Shown here piece by piece: positions 28,209 through 37,223 of a DNA stretch of 64,000 bases. Source of the DNA: an uncultured Lachnospiraceae bacterium (GTDB lineage: Bacteria; Bacillota; Clostridia; Lachnospirales; Lachnospiraceae); assembly GCA_902763335.1 (NCBI GenBank), contig CACWRR010000003.1, positions 1-64,000 on the forward strand, read 5' to 3'. Made by a program: the position numbers and the translations under genes. A model generated the notes under the pieces. It was not told the origin of the DNA and did not search any database. It saw only the letters and a program-made list of their open reading frames with translations. Each line of letters starts with the position of its first letter. Positions within the stretch are counted from its first letter, which is position 1.

Positions 28209-30227
28209 TTACAAATCTCCGGACTTCGTCATTTCATCAAGTGTGGCCTTGAGCTTTTCTACAGCTTCGTCCATCGAACACTCAAGCTGTGCTCCCGCCG
28301 TATTCATATGGCCTCCGCCACCAAGACGTTCCATTACTACCTGCACATTAAGTTCATCTATAGAACGTGCACTTACATATATTTTTCCGTTGTAATTTGT
28401 CAATACAAACGATGCACATATATCCTTCACATTCAGCAGTTCATTTGCCGCCTGTGCTCCCACAACCGTAGGGCTGTCAAGATTCTCCGCAAGCAATACA
28501 GATATCGCATATTTATCTTCATATATTTCTGCTGATTTTATAACATCCGCTCTGGCTTTAAAATCCTGCATGTCATCCCTGAACATTCTCGTAACTCTCG
28601 TTACATTTGCACCATTTTTCTTAAGATATGCTGCAGCTTCAAATGTTCTGACTCCTGTTCCGTTGGTAAAATTCTGGGTATCCAGTAATATTCCTCCATA
28701 CAGTGCATCAGCCTCCGGCTGTTTTAGTTTAAGTCCGTCATATATATACTGTAATATCTCCGCAACCATCTCAGATGCCGATGATGCATAAGGCTCTATA
28801 TATGACAGGGACGCATTTTCTATTATCTCGCTGCTCTGTCTGTGATGATCAAGTATAACTATCGCTTTTGCAATATTAAGTATCTCCGGACACTCAACAT
28901 AACTTGGTCTGTTTACATCAACAACTACTACCGCCGTATTATTATCAATAAGCTCTAATGCCCTGCTGTTCTGAATAAACATATCCTCTTCATAATCTTC
29001 ATTTCCTATAAACCGTTCCATCATCGGTCTTACAGAGTTTGTTATCTCATTTAAAATAATATACGCTCTTTTATTTATGGTTTTACATATTCTGTATACA
29101 CCTACCGCAGCTCCTATGGCATCAATATCACTGAGCTGATGTCCCATGATAATTACCTTATCTTTTGTCTCAAGAAGTTCCCTGAGTGCATGCGCCTTTA
29201 CTCTCGCCTTTACTCTCGTATTCTTCTCAACCTGTTTTGTTTTACCGCCATAGAAATACATCTTATCGCCATCTTTTATAACCGCCTGGTCTCCTCCACG
29301 TCCCAGTGCAAGGTCAATGGCAACTCTTGAGTATTCACAGTTCTGAACATAGTTTTCGCCGTTCACACCCAGTCCGATACTGGCCGTAACAGCCATTTCA
29401 TTTCCGATACTCACAGATTTTATCTCATCAAGAATTGAAAATTTATTACTCTGAAGCTGTGAAACATACTTTTGCTGAATAACAAGAAATATTTTATCTT
29501 TCTCAAGCTTCTTCACTACCGCATTCATTGATGAAAAATATTTATTGATTTTTCTGTCTATAAGAGCGCTTAAAAGAGACCTTCTTACATCCTCAACACT
29601 CTCCATAGCGTCATCATAATTATCAAGATAAATAAGTCCCGCAACCATCTTCTGGTCTATATTTTCTTTCTGTAATCTGAGTTTTTCTGTTTCATCAAAC
29701 AGATAAAAAGCTATTATGCAATTGTCTGTATCTGTATTTTCATTCAGATTCTCATCAAAATTCAGCAAATCCATGTCCATTCTGTAACTTCTGTCTTTAT
29801 AAGTTACATTGACCGTATTTTTGCTGCCTTCAAATCTCATGGTTTCCTCTGTAACCTCATGAAAAAGAGTAAAAATATACTTGAAACCATCTGCCGCTAT
29901 GACTCTCTCCATCTCTTTATTCATCCACATTATACGGCCCGTTTTATCCATAAGACCGTACGGAAGTTCAAGATCTTTTATAAGCTGTTTTTGCACCTGC
30001 GCATAATCCGCAGCAAAATCAACCATCTCCTGAACATGTCTCGTTTTACTATAAAAGTACGATACTACTGCACACACTGAATATATTATCACAAATATGC
30101 TTACCACTGCACCGATTCTTATATCATAAGTGTAAAGCCATGCGTTCATGCCCGCCAATAAAGCTATAAGCATCAACGGCATTCTGAGATACCACAACGA
30201 CCTCCCTCTTACCTTTGTTTTATTCAC
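28209..30227 (-). CDS. gdpP: Cyclic-di-AMP phosphodiesterase, GdpP/YybT type
   Basis: 672 residues. Two membrane helices (about 12-55), a PAS-like domain, a degenerate GGDEF-like domain (about 175-300), then DHH and DHHA1 domains. Metal motifs in the DHH part are GHQLSDIDAIGAAVG, VVVDVN and VILDHHRQ, and the DHHA1 signature is RLGGGGHMNTAGAQ. This set hydrolyses c-di-AMP to pApA, affecting turgor and wall stress. The start is a GTG at 30227 with a weak ribosome site. It lies 42 bases before rplI. Confidence 0.95.
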   Translation of the reverse strand: MNKTKVRGRSLWYLRMPLMLIALLAGMNAWLYTYDIRIGAVVSIFVIIYSVCAVVSYFYSKTRHVQEMVDFAADYAQVQKQLIKDLELPYGLMDKTGRIMWMNKEMERVIAADGFKYIFTLFHEVTEETMRFEGSKNTVNVTYKDRSYRMDMDLLNFDENLNENTDTDNCIIAFYLFDETEKLRLQKENIDQKMVAGLIYLDNYDDAMESVEDVRRSLLSALIDRKINKYFSSMNAVVKKLEKDKIFLVIQQKYVSQLQSNKFSILDEIKSVSIGNEMAVTASIGLGVNGENYVQNCEYSRVAIDLALGRGGDQAVIKDGDKMYFYGGKTKQVEKNTRVKARVKAHALRELLETKDKVIIMGHQLSDIDAIGAAVGVYRICKTINKRAYIILNEITNSVRPMMERFIGNEDYEEDMFIQNSRALELIDNNTAVVVVDVNRPSYVECPEILNIAKAIVILDHHRQSSEIIENASLSYIEPYASSASEMVAEILQYIYDGLKLKQPEADALYGGILLDTQNFTNGTGVRTFEAAAYLKKNGANVTRVTRMFRDDMQDFKARADVIKSAEIYEDKYAISVLLAENLDSPTVVGAQAANELLNVKDICASFVLTNYNGKIYVSARSIDELNVQVVMERLGGGGHMNTAGAQLECSMDEAVEKLKATLDEMTKSGDL

Positions 30228-30279
30228 GTTTTACACCACTTTCCTATACATTCTATGTTACAATGTCCTGACAAGCAAC

Positions 30280-30288
30280 ATTATAGCA
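30280..30288 (-). promoter_or_regulatory. Extended -10 promoter of gdpP
   Basis: Minus-strand TGCTATAAT: a TGn extension and a perfect -10 (30285-30280). No clear -35, only TTTAAA at about the right distance. It is 52 bases before the gdpP start. Confidence 0.55.
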
Positions 30289-30357
30289 CTTTTTGTATTA
30301 AATTTAAAGGATAAAGTATTTCATCACCAATCTGACACTTTTCCCTGCATATGCTAA

Positions 30358-30394
30358 AAGGCCACCACACCCTGTTCGGGTATGGTGACCTTTA
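30358..30394. terminator. Terminator of rpsF-ssb-rpsR
   Basis: Imperfect stem AAAGG-CACCATACCC / GGGT-GTGG-CCTTT with TTCG-type loop, 28 bases after rpsR. The T-runs are short on both strands. The 194-base gap before gdpP otherwise holds only the gdpP promoter. Confidence 0.7.
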
Positions 30395-30421
30395 TTTCGT
30401 GTCGAAAACGATGTGCTTGAA

Positions 30422-30691
30422 TTAGTCTAATGTATATGGCATTAATGCAATATGACGTGCACGTTTGATAGCCACTGTAAGAGCTCTCTGATGTTTTGCA
30501 CAGTTTCCTGTAATTCTTCTAGGAAGGATTTTTCCTCTCTCAGAGACATATCTCTTTAATTTATTAACATCCTTGTAATCTATCTCACCATTCTTATCAC
30601 CACAGAAGATACATACTTTCTTTCTTCTATGACTTGGTCTTCTCTTCATTGGAGCATCGTTTGCGCCTTTTTCAGCTTTATTATATGGCAT
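30422..30691 (-). CDS. rpsR: Ribosomal protein S18
   Basis: 89 residues. The core [24 protein letters not shown] and the tail ARHIALMPY are typical. It keeps the zinc-type CIFC pair plus the later Cys and His (a C+ form). Third gene of rpsF-ssb-rpsR. S18 forms a complex with S6 in the 30S platform. Confidence 0.97.
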   Translation of the reverse strand: MPYNKAEKGANDAPMKRRPSHRRKKVCIFCGDKNGEIDYKDVNKLKRYVSERGKILPRRITGNCAKHQRALTVAIKRARHIALMPYTLD

Positions 30692-30731
30692 AATAAAATG
30701 TCCTCCTTTATTCTAATTATTGTTCTCCGAA

Positions 30732-31172
30732 TTAGTTAAAAGGTAACCCTTCATCCTCAACTCCATCCGGAATATTCATAAATCCATCACCTGCTGCACT
30801 TACCGGCTCAGGTCTCGATGTCTGATATGCACCTTCATTCTGAGAAGCTGCTGCTTTGCTCTCTGCAAACTCACAATTCTCAACCACTACATCTGTAGTA
30901 TAAACCTTCACACCATCTTTGTTAGTGTAGCTTCCGGTCTGGATTCTTCCCTCAACCACAAGCTTGGTACCCTGATGTGCATATTTCTCTATAAATTCGC
31001 CCTGACGTGCGAACGCTACACAGGAAATAAAATCAGCCTGCTGTTCATTATCTCTTTTAAATCTTCTGTCTACTGCAAGTGTAAATCTTGCAATGGCCAT
31101 AGCCTGCTCGCCCTGCGAGTATCTAACGTCCGGGTCTCTCGTAAGTCGTCCCATAAGTATGACTTTATTCAT
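30732..31172 (-). CDS. ssb: Single-stranded DNA-binding protein
   Basis: 146 residues. N-terminal OB fold (MNKVILMGRLTRDPDVRYSQ, ARFTLAVDRRF, DFISCVAFARQ, VEGRIQTGSYTNKDG), a Gly/Ala/Pro-rich linker, and the acidic tip EDEGLPF for partner binding. It sits between rpsF and rpsR as in most Firmicutes. Confidence 0.97.
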   Translation of the reverse strand: MNKVILMGRLTRDPDVRYSQGEQAMAIARFTLAVDRRFKRDNEQQADFISCVAFARQGEFIEKYAHQGTKLVVEGRIQTGSYTNKDGVKVYTTDVVVENCEFAESKAAASQNEGAYQTSRPEPVSAAGDGFMNIPDGVEDEGLPFN

Positions 31173-31209
31173 ACAATCTCCTCTTTTCTGTATGTCTATC
31201 TGCTATTAT

Positions 31210-31503
31210 TTATGCCTCTTCTTTTCTTACACATAAAAATCTGATGACATTTTCCATAATTCTAAGCTGTTTCTCTACAGAATTAGGACAATTTGCATCT
31301 TCAGTTTCAAACTGAACAAAATAATAGAAAGCTTCTTTCATTTTCTGAACTTCGTAAGCTAATCTCTTCTTACCCCATTCATCAACACCTGTAACTGTTC
31401 CGCCGAAACGAGCAATCTGCTCTTTCACCTTTTCAACAGTTGCAGCTCTTTCATCATCTTCAAGTTTTGCACTGACAACTACTGCTAATTCATATTTGTT
31501 CAT
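31210..31503 (-). CDS. rpsF: Ribosomal protein S6
   Basis: 97 residues with the ferredoxin-like S6 fold: MNKYELAVVVSAKL, GVDEWGKKRLAYEVQKMKEAFYYFVQF and IMENVIRFLCVR. First gene of the operon, preceded by AAAGGAGG and a leader hairpin. Confidence 0.97.
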   Translation of the reverse strand: MNKYELAVVVSAKLEDDERAATVEKVKEQIARFGGTVTGVDEWGKKRLAYEVQKMKEAFYYFVQFETEDANCPNSVEKQLRIMENVIRFLCVRKEEA

Positions 31504-31523
31504 GCGTTTTTACCTCCTTTTGG

Positions 31524-31554
31524 CCTTTGGTCCCCAGTTTTTCAGGGAACAAGG
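31524..31554 (-). promoter_or_regulatory. Leader hairpin upstream of rpsF
   Basis: On the minus strand CCTTGTTCCC pairs imperfectly with GGGGACCAAAGG, just before the ribosome site. S6:S18 autoregulatory leaders are known at this location. The CC-containing bulge is compatible, but I cannot confirm the consensus. Confidence 0.4.
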
Positions 31555-31579
31555 ATATTTTCATATATCACAGATATCA

Positions 31580-31608
31580 AGTTTACCACATTTAAAGCAT
31601 GCATGCAA
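31580..31608 (-). promoter_or_regulatory. Promoter of rpsF-ssb-rpsR
   Basis: Minus-strand TTGCAT (31608-31603), 17-base spacer ending in TGG, then TAAACT (31585-31580), an extended -10 form. Confidence 0.65.
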
Positions 31609-31616
31609 GCAAAAAT

Positions 31617-32414
31617 TTACTCCAAATTTAATTTCTTTGAAAATCTCCAGTATGCTATCAAATAGCATATAATTCCCAAAATAATCTGAAATGGCATTAC
31701 AAACAGCATCAGTGCCAGAATGCCATTATCCTCTGCCATCAATATTTTATTTACCGTATCATATTTATTCATCATATCTGCAACACTCGGTATTATAAGC
31801 ATCAGGAACAATTGCAGAAAGCTGAAAGCATATTTAAATATGAAGTAAAATAAAACCGAACCGGCTAACCTGTGTCCGTTAAACATCTGTCCCATTCCTA
31901 TACTTGCATAGCACAACAAAAGTGATGTCATAATACTTACAATAATAAGCAGAATAAACATCACGCAATCCATAATATATGTCGAATTGCTAAATACAAG
32001 TTTTAACAGTTCCGCTATGTCTCGAAATGTATATATACTGTTTTTTACGTTAATAAGCAGTGATAAAGGTATTACCATAATAGAAATAATAATCCATATA
32101 ACAGATGTTATCAATTTTCCGTTTATCAGCTGCGTTTTCTTTACCGGAAGTGTATGTGTAAGGTATCCCTCATCCTTTACCATCGTCCTGTAAAATCTTG
32201 CAATCGAAACCACAAACATTGAAACGGGCACCGCAATCAATAACAGCAGATAGAATACAGCCATTATCATTTCTATAATCCGCCATATCGTTCCGTCAAA
32301 TGACACCATATCCATCATACGCACAAGCCCGCCTACCAGCAGCACTGATAATATCATCGTCAGTGCTGTTTTATATGTAGCTTTAAATTCATGTTTTATA
32401 ATCTTTCCTAACAT
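31617..32414 (-). CDS. ABC transporter permease, YtrC/ABC-2 type
   Basis: 265 residues with about six hydrophobic helices and no soluble domain. It starts LGKIIKHEFKATYKTAL, typical of ABC-2-like permeases that begin with a cytoplasmic helix. Its start overlaps the ATPase gene end by 7 bases, so the two form one transporter. The substrate is unknown. YtrA-regulated ABC systems in Firmicutes respond to cell-envelope antibiotics. No terminator is seen before the rpsF promoter. Confidence 0.85.
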   Translation of the reverse strand: MLGKIIKHEFKATYKTALTMILSVLLVGGLVRMMDMVSFDGTIWRIIEMIMAVFYLLLLIAVPVSMFVVSIARFYRTMVKDEGYLTHTLPVKKTQLINGKLITSVIWIIISIMVIPLSLLINVKNSIYTFRDIAELLKLVFSNSTYIMDCVMFILLIIVSIMTSLLLCYASIGMGQMFNGHRLAGSVLFYFIFKYAFSFLQLFLMLIIPSVADMMNKYDTVNKILMAEDNGILALMLFVMPFQIILGIICYLIAYWRFSKKLNLE

Positions 32415-33109
32415 CTGAATACCTCCCTGAATAATTCATCTACTGATTTGCCATCTTCTTCTCTGATTTCATCAACCGGCTTATGCAGCATCACTTCGCC
32501 TTCTTTTATAAATACCACATCATCAAGCACCTGCTCTATATCTGATATAAGGTGTGTGGATATAATTACTGAAGCATCCGGATTATAATTTGAAATAATT
32601 GTTCTTAATATGTAATCTCTTGCCGCCGGATCCACACCACCTATCGGTTCATCAAGCATATACAGTTTTGCCTCTCTGCTCATCACAAGTATAAGCTGCA
32701 CCTTTTCCTTTGTTCCCTTCGACATGCTTTTTAATCTGTCTTCCGGATTAATCTTAAGATCCTTAAGCATGTTATAAGCTTTATTCACATCAAAATCTTC
32801 ATAAAAATCCTGAAAAAGATCCACTATCTGGTATATTTTAAGCGAATTATCAAGGTATGACCTTTCAGGCAGATACGATACTATCTTCTTCGTCTCCAGT
32901 CCCACTTTATGTCCATCTATGATAATATTCCCCTTCTTCGGTGTAAGCAGTCCGTTCGACAACTTTATAAGGGTTGTTTTTCCACTGCCGTTTGGTCCGA
33001 GAAGACCTATTATCTTTCCCCTCTCAAGTTGAAATGATACATTATTAAGCACCTGTCTTTTTCCATATTTCATGGTCAGGTTTTCACATTTCCATATAAC
33101 ATTATCCAT
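32408..33109 (-). CDS. ABC transporter ATP-binding protein, YtrB-like
   Basis: About 233 residues. Walker A GPNGSGKTTL, Q-loop SYLPE, a signature region reading MSKGTKEKVQL (variant of LSGGQ), Walker B LYMLDEPIGGVDP and the switch His in IISTHLISD. Start ATG at 33109, which overlaps the GntR gene end by 8 bases and has AAGGA nearby. The MSKG signature is common in YtrB/EcsA-type ATPases. It pairs with the downstream permease. Confidence 0.9.
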   Translation of the reverse strand: MDNVIWKCENLTMKYGKRQVLNNVSFQLERGKIIGLLGPNGSGKTTLIKLSNGLLTPKKGNIIIDGHKVGLETKKIVSYLPERSYLDNSLKIYQIVDLFQDFYEDFDVNKAYNMLKDLKINPEDRLKSMSKGTKEKVQLILVMSREAKLYMLDEPIGGVDPAARDYILRTIISNYNPDASVIISTHLISDIEQVLDDVVFIKEGEVMLHKPVDEIREEDGKSVDELFREVFRC

Positions 33110-33485
33110 TCTCTTCATTCCTTTCATAATTCATATGATTCTGCATCAGATTCTTAACCTCTTCTTCTGAATACCCTATCTTTTTCATCTTATCCACAAA
33201 TTCGCCTATGTATTCCTCAGCAATTCTCCTCTTTACATCCTGTAACATATCCATATTCTCCGTTATAAATCTTCCATTAGTCCTCTCTGTATACACGAGC
33301 CCCCGTCTTTCCAGTTCAACCATAGCTCTCTGCATCGTATTCGGATTTACCGCCGCATCTGCTGCCAGTTCCCTCACAGATGGAACTTTTTCTCCCGGAC
33401 TGTACTTTCCCGATAATATATCGAGTTCCATATGCTCCAATATCTGGGCATATATAGGACGGTCATTTTTAAATTCCCATGCCAT
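33102..33485 (-). CDS. GntR-family repressor, YtrA subfamily
   Basis: About 127 residues: a winged helix (RPIYAQILEHMELDILSGKYSPGEKVPSVRELA, then VNPNTMQRAMVELERRGLVYTERTNGRFIT) and only a short C-terminal helical tail, which is the YtrA form. ATG at 33485 with AGGAGG 7 bases upstream; a GTG six codons earlier is less likely. First gene of a three-gene operon with an ABC transporter. An inverted repeat over its own -10 box suggests autorepression. Confidence 0.93.
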   Translation of the reverse strand: MAWEFKNDRPIYAQILEHMELDILSGKYSPGEKVPSVRELAADAAVNPNTMQRAMVELERRGLVYTERTNGRFITENMDMLQDVKRRIAEEYIGEFVDKMKKIGYSEEEVKNLMQNHMNYERNEENG

Positions 33486-33501
33486 CCGTTTTCCTCCTTT
33501 C

Positions 33502-33549
33502 ACTGTATTACTTGATTAATACAGTAGCACATTGTTTTATTTTTGTCAA
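33502..33549 (-). promoter_or_regulatory. Promoter and operator of the GntR-ABC operon
   Basis: Minus-strand TTGACA (33549-33544), 17-base spacer, TACTGT (33526-33521). A 9-bp inverted repeat ACTGTATTA / TAATACAGT with a 6-base spacer (33502-33525) covers the -10 box and start site. This is the expected operator for the YtrA-type product. Confidence 0.8.
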
Positions 33550-33574
33550 TAAATAATTGTTAAAAAAATAAGCA

Positions 33575-33604
33575 GGATACTCTTCTGTCTCCAGAAAAGT
33601 ATCC
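33575..33604 (-). terminator. Terminator of the heptad-repeat protein gene
   Basis: Stem GGATACT-TTCTG / CAGAA-AGTATCC, followed on the minus strand by TGCTTATTTTTTTAAC. It separates the heptad-repeat gene from the GntR operon promoter. Confidence 0.85.
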
Positions 33605-33640
33605 CACTCTTTGCTTTAACATCCAATTACCCGGATATCA

Positions 33641-36406
33641 TTATTTTTCAATTTCTGCTGTTTTGTATACGAATTTTACTGATGTATCCTGTCCGTCTGC
33701 TGCATCTGAATAAATATCATAATCATCTGCAAGTGTAACAGTCTGTTTGATTCTCTCCACACTGTCATCAAATCCATCGTCAAGTGCATCTGAAATAGGT
33801 GTAACAGCCTCATCTTTAAGCTGTTTTATTCCATTTGCCAAATCTCCTGAACCGTTATCAGCAGTAACAAGTCCGTCTGCTATCTGTTTTGTATATCCAT
33901 TAAGAGTTCCTATACTGCTCTTAAGTGTAAGTCCGCCTGAATACAATGTATCAAGTCCCGGTTTAAGTGTTGTTCCGACACTGTCTGATAATGTTGTAAG
34001 TCCTGTAAGAAGTGTTGACATTCCTGTACTTGCCTGTGATGTTCCATCCTTAAGTGCAGGGAGAGCATCTTTAAGTGTATTAAGTCCTGTTGATAAATCT
34101 CCTGTTCCCTTTGTGAAGTCAGGCATCTTTGAGTTCAATGTGCCAAGTCCGTCTGCTATCTGTTTTGTACCACTCTTAAGTGCAGGTACACCCTGTTTTT
34201 CATCTGTTGCAAGTGTTCCTATTGTATCTGAAAGTTTAGCTGTTCCTTCCTTCAATGCCGGAATTCCCTGTTTTTTATCTGTTGCAAGTGTCTTAAGTGT
34301 CTTTGAAAGTGTTTCTGTTCCCTTCTTCAATGCCGGAACACCATTTTTCTCATCTGCAAGCTGCTCTGCACCTGCTTTAACAGCTGCCGCACCTGATACA
34401 AGCTGATCAATGGCACTGTTATCTTCTCCATCTTTAACTTCTGTCAACTGGTCTATTCCATTTTTTATACCATACACACCTGCTTTAACAGTTGGATTTC
34501 CATTAGCATCTGCCGTTTCACTGAGCTGTGTATTTATCTGTGAAGCTCCTGCCTTAAGCTGGTTAAAACCGTCATATGCTGATGGTGCAGTTGCATCTCC
34601 TGATGTTTCTGTAAGACTCTGTATAACACCCTCAAGCGCCTGGTTAGCACCTGTCAGTCCTGCTATTCCTGCTGTAAGCTGTGGAATCTGACCATTTGGA
34701 TCTCCTGCAGCTGTAAGCTGTGCTATCATTGTCTTATATGTTGCTATATCGCTTTCATTCTTTTCTATCTGCGCCTTAAGTGTATCAACCATGCTGTTCT
34801 GAAGTGTATCAACTCCGCTTTCAAGCTGTCCTGCTCCTGATGCAAGTGCATCAACACCCTGTGCTGTTGAATCTGCTGCCTGTGAAAGTCCTGTACTTTC
34901 CTCTGTACCTTTAATTCCATTTGCAAGGGCTGATACCCCATTGCTTACTGCTCCGGCTCCGTCTGCAAGTGCTGTAACACCTGTCTCTACTTTTCCAAGA
35001 TTCTCATCTATTGTAGAAGCTCCTGTTGCAAGTTCTTTTGCTCCACTTTGAAGCTTTCCGACTGTTCCGTCTATTGTAGAAGCTCCTGTTGCAAGCTGTG
35101 TTGCTCCCGATGCAAGCTCGCCTACGCTCTTATCTAATGTAGATGAGCCCTCTGCAAGCTGTCCTACTGCCTTAGAAACATCTCCGGCACCCTTATCAAG
35201 AGTTCCCGCTCCATCTGCAAGCTGTCCTACCGCACCCTGAACATCATTCATCTTCTGATCTATTGTAGCTACACCTTTTGCAAGTGCATCAGCACCTGCT
35301 ATGGCACCATCTTCAGCGCTCATCTTAGATACTATAAGTGCTACTCCGTCATCTACTTTCTTAAGTCCGTCAACAAATTCTCCTGTCTTTGAATTAAGTG
35401 TAGTCACACCATCATTTACCTGTGATGCACCGCTTCTGAGTGTTCCAAGTCCATCCTTAAGTGTATTTGAGCCATCTGCAAGTTTTCCTACTGCATCTAC
35501 AAGCTCATCTATCGTATCTTCCACGTCATCTATAGAATCAAGTGAATCTACGTCTATTCCTGAGAATACATCAGATGTACCGACTGTAAGTGTCATTGCA
35601 AGTGAAAAATCATTAACATTGGCTGTTATCTCAAATGAATCTGAAATATCAATGTTTACCTTGTCTTTTCCTTTTGCATTCTCAAGATCTTCCTTAAGTC
35701 CTGAGAATGAAACACCGAGAACCATCTCATTGTTTCCATCTGATACAATTTTTCCGCTTCCATCGCTCACTTCAACATCTGTAAATTTGTCAGCCGGAAG
35801 AATCATTCCCGTAAGCATTGTAAATGGTGTGTACATTTCTGTATCTTTACCATTTATTTTAACTGTATGTTTTGCCGTATTTTCATATTCAAATCTGATT
35901 TTCACCTGGCCACTCTTACCTGCCATATCCTCAGGTGACATCTCTTTTCCATCAAGATAATATGTTACTTTTACATTAACCGGAAGTTCTTTGTCCGTTG
36001 TTCCCTGATAATATATATCAGATCCGTTAGCTTTCCACTCTATGTTTCCCTGGTTTCCTTCTGTATAAGTCTCATCACCTTTAACATTTTCCACATTTTT
36101 CAAGTCTGTCTTATCAGCGATTGTATCCTTGCCGTCCTTATTCTTTAACCAGTCACTTACAATCTTCTTCTGAACATTTCCTGATGCATCGGAGATAACA
36201 TATACTGTTTCTTCCTTATCTGCACCAAATGTTGTAGTAGAATTGATTGTATTATTTATAGCTTCCTCTATCTTCTGCTGTACCTTCGATGTATCTGCGG
36301 TAACGTTCGTCTCTGTACTTCTGAATTCATAAAAACCAACGCTTGTGACAGCAATCGATGCGGCTGTAACTATTGCGGCTGTTTTTAACATTCTATTCCT
36401 GTTCAT
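33641..36406 (-). CDS. Secreted heptad-repeat protein related to YhgE/Pip ectodomains
   Basis: 921 residues. N-terminal signal or anchor (MLKTAAIVTAASIAVTSVGF). A first domain follows (about 30-290), then a very long repetitive part (about 300-870) of L-x-x-G type heptads such as GVTTLNSKTGEF, QLADGAGTLDKGAGDV and GVPALKKGTETLSKTL. This is the periplasmic/ectodomain style of YhgE/Pip proteins. Unlike classic YhgE there is no C-terminal bundle of membrane helices, so the protein would be exported and at most N-terminally anchored. It diverges from a TetR gene, and two operators lie between them. Role unknown; envelope spanning or secretion support is a guess. Confidence 0.8.
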   Translation of the reverse strand: MNRNRMLKTAAIVTAASIAVTSVGFYEFRSTETNVTADTSKVQQKIEEAINNTINSTTTFGADKEETVYVISDASGNVQKKIVSDWLKNKDGKDTIADKTDLKNVENVKGDETYTEGNQGNIEWKANGSDIYYQGTTDKELPVNVKVTYYLDGKEMSPEDMAGKSGQVKIRFEYENTAKHTVKINGKDTEMYTPFTMLTGMILPADKFTDVEVSDGSGKIVSDGNNEMVLGVSFSGLKEDLENAKGKDKVNIDISDSFEITANVNDFSLAMTLTVGTSDVFSGIDVDSLDSIDDVEDTIDELVDAVGKLADGSNTLKDGLGTLRSGASQVNDGVTTLNSKTGEFVDGLKKVDDGVALIVSKMSAEDGAIAGADALAKGVATIDQKMNDVQGAVGQLADGAGTLDKGAGDVSKAVGQLAEGSSTLDKSVGELASGATQLATGASTIDGTVGKLQSGAKELATGASTIDENLGKVETGVTALADGAGAVSNGVSALANGIKGTEESTGLSQAADSTAQGVDALASGAGQLESGVDTLQNSMVDTLKAQIEKNESDIATYKTMIAQLTAAGDPNGQIPQLTAGIAGLTGANQALEGVIQSLTETSGDATAPSAYDGFNQLKAGASQINTQLSETADANGNPTVKAGVYGIKNGIDQLTEVKDGEDNSAIDQLVSGAAAVKAGAEQLADEKNGVPALKKGTETLSKTLKTLATDKKQGIPALKEGTAKLSDTIGTLATDEKQGVPALKSGTKQIADGLGTLNSKMPDFTKGTGDLSTGLNTLKDALPALKDGTSQASTGMSTLLTGLTTLSDSVGTTLKPGLDTLYSGGLTLKSSIGTLNGYTKQIADGLVTADNGSGDLANGIKQLKDEAVTPISDALDDGFDDSVERIKQTVTLADDYDIYSDAADGQDTSVKFVYKTAEIEK

Positions 36407-36438
36407 AACTTAGCACCTATCCTTTCGCAAAAAAATTA

Positions 36439-36497
36439 TTGACCAATGGTCATTTATGATTTACAATATGTATATCACAAAAATGACTGATGGTCAA
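36439..36497. promoter_or_regulatory. Divergent promoters with paired TetR operators
   Basis: Plus strand: TTGACC (36439-36444), 17 bases, TACAAT (36462-36467). Minus strand: TTGACC (36497-36492), 17 bases, TATACA (36474-36469). Each -35 is part of a palindrome, TGACCAATGGTCA at 36440-36452 and TGACTGATGGTCA at 36484-36496. The TetR product would block both promoters symmetrically. Confidence 0.85.
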
Positions 36498-36573
36498 TAT
36501 TTTTTTTAAGCTTTATATTTTTTTTATAATTGGGTATTATACATTACCACAGTTCATAGAAACGGAGAAGGAT

Positions 36574-37173
36574 ATGGGTAAAATCGAAAATAATAAAAAA
36601 CAAAAAAAAGAATCCCTGCTCGATGCAGCATTTTCGCTTTTTACATCAAAAGGAATAAATAAAACTTCTATTTCAGATATAGTTGAAAAGTCAGGAGTTG
36701 CAAAAGGAACTTTCTATCTGTATTTTAAGGATAAATATGATATAAGAAATATGCTGATTTCGCACAAAGCCAGCCAGCTTTTCCACAATGCGGATGAAGC
36801 CCTGTCAAAAGAAAACATAACCGATATAACCGACAGGATTATTTTCATAGCTAACCACATAATCAACCAGTTTTGTGAAAATAAATCTCTGTTAGGTTTT
36901 ATATCAAAGAATCTGAGCTGGGGCGTATTTAAGTCGTCCCTCATGACCCCAAGCGATAATGATGATATAAATTTCTATGATATTTATCAGAAACTTATAT
37001 ATAACGCGGAATGTGAATTCAAGGACCCTGAAATTATGGTTTTCATGCTTATAGAACTTATCAGTTCAACCTGTTACAGTTCTATATTATATGAAGAACC
37101 CGTTCCTATAGAAAAGCTTAAGCCTTATCTTTATGATTCTATCAGAGACACTATAAAAAGGCATACCGTATAA
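36574..37173 (+). CDS. TetR-family transcriptional repressor
   Basis: About 199 residues. The N-terminal helix-turn-helix is canonical (KESLLDAAFSLFTSKGINKTSISDIVEKSGVAKGTFYLYFKDKYDI). The C-terminal ligand domain is not specific to a known class. The ATG at 36574 (GGAGAAGG before it) gives the standard TetR N-terminus. An earlier in-frame ATG lies upstream among the promoter elements. It likely represses itself and the heptad-repeat gene. Clostridial YhgE-like genes are often paired with such a TetR regulator. Confidence 0.93.
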   Translation: MGKIENNKKQKKESLLDAAFSLFTSKGINKTSISDIVEKSGVAKGTFYLYFKDKYDIRNMLISHKASQLFHNADEALSKENITDITDRIIFIANHIINQFCENKSLLGFISKNLSWGVFKSSLMTPSDNDDINFYDIYQKLIYNAECEFKDPEIMVFMLIELISSTCYSSILYEEPVPIEKLKPYLYDSIRDTIKRHTV

Positions 37174-37180
37174 TATTATT

Positions 37181-37223
37181 TTATAACAAAGAAAAACCCG
37201 CTTCGCGGGTTTCCCTTTGTTAT
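37181..37223. terminator. Bidirectional terminator between tetR and the MoxR gene
   Basis: TTATAACAAAG-AAACCCG / CGGGTTT-CTTTGTTATAA, a long stem with a CTTCG loop. The stop of the convergent AAA gene lies in its outer arm. Confidence 0.9.
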
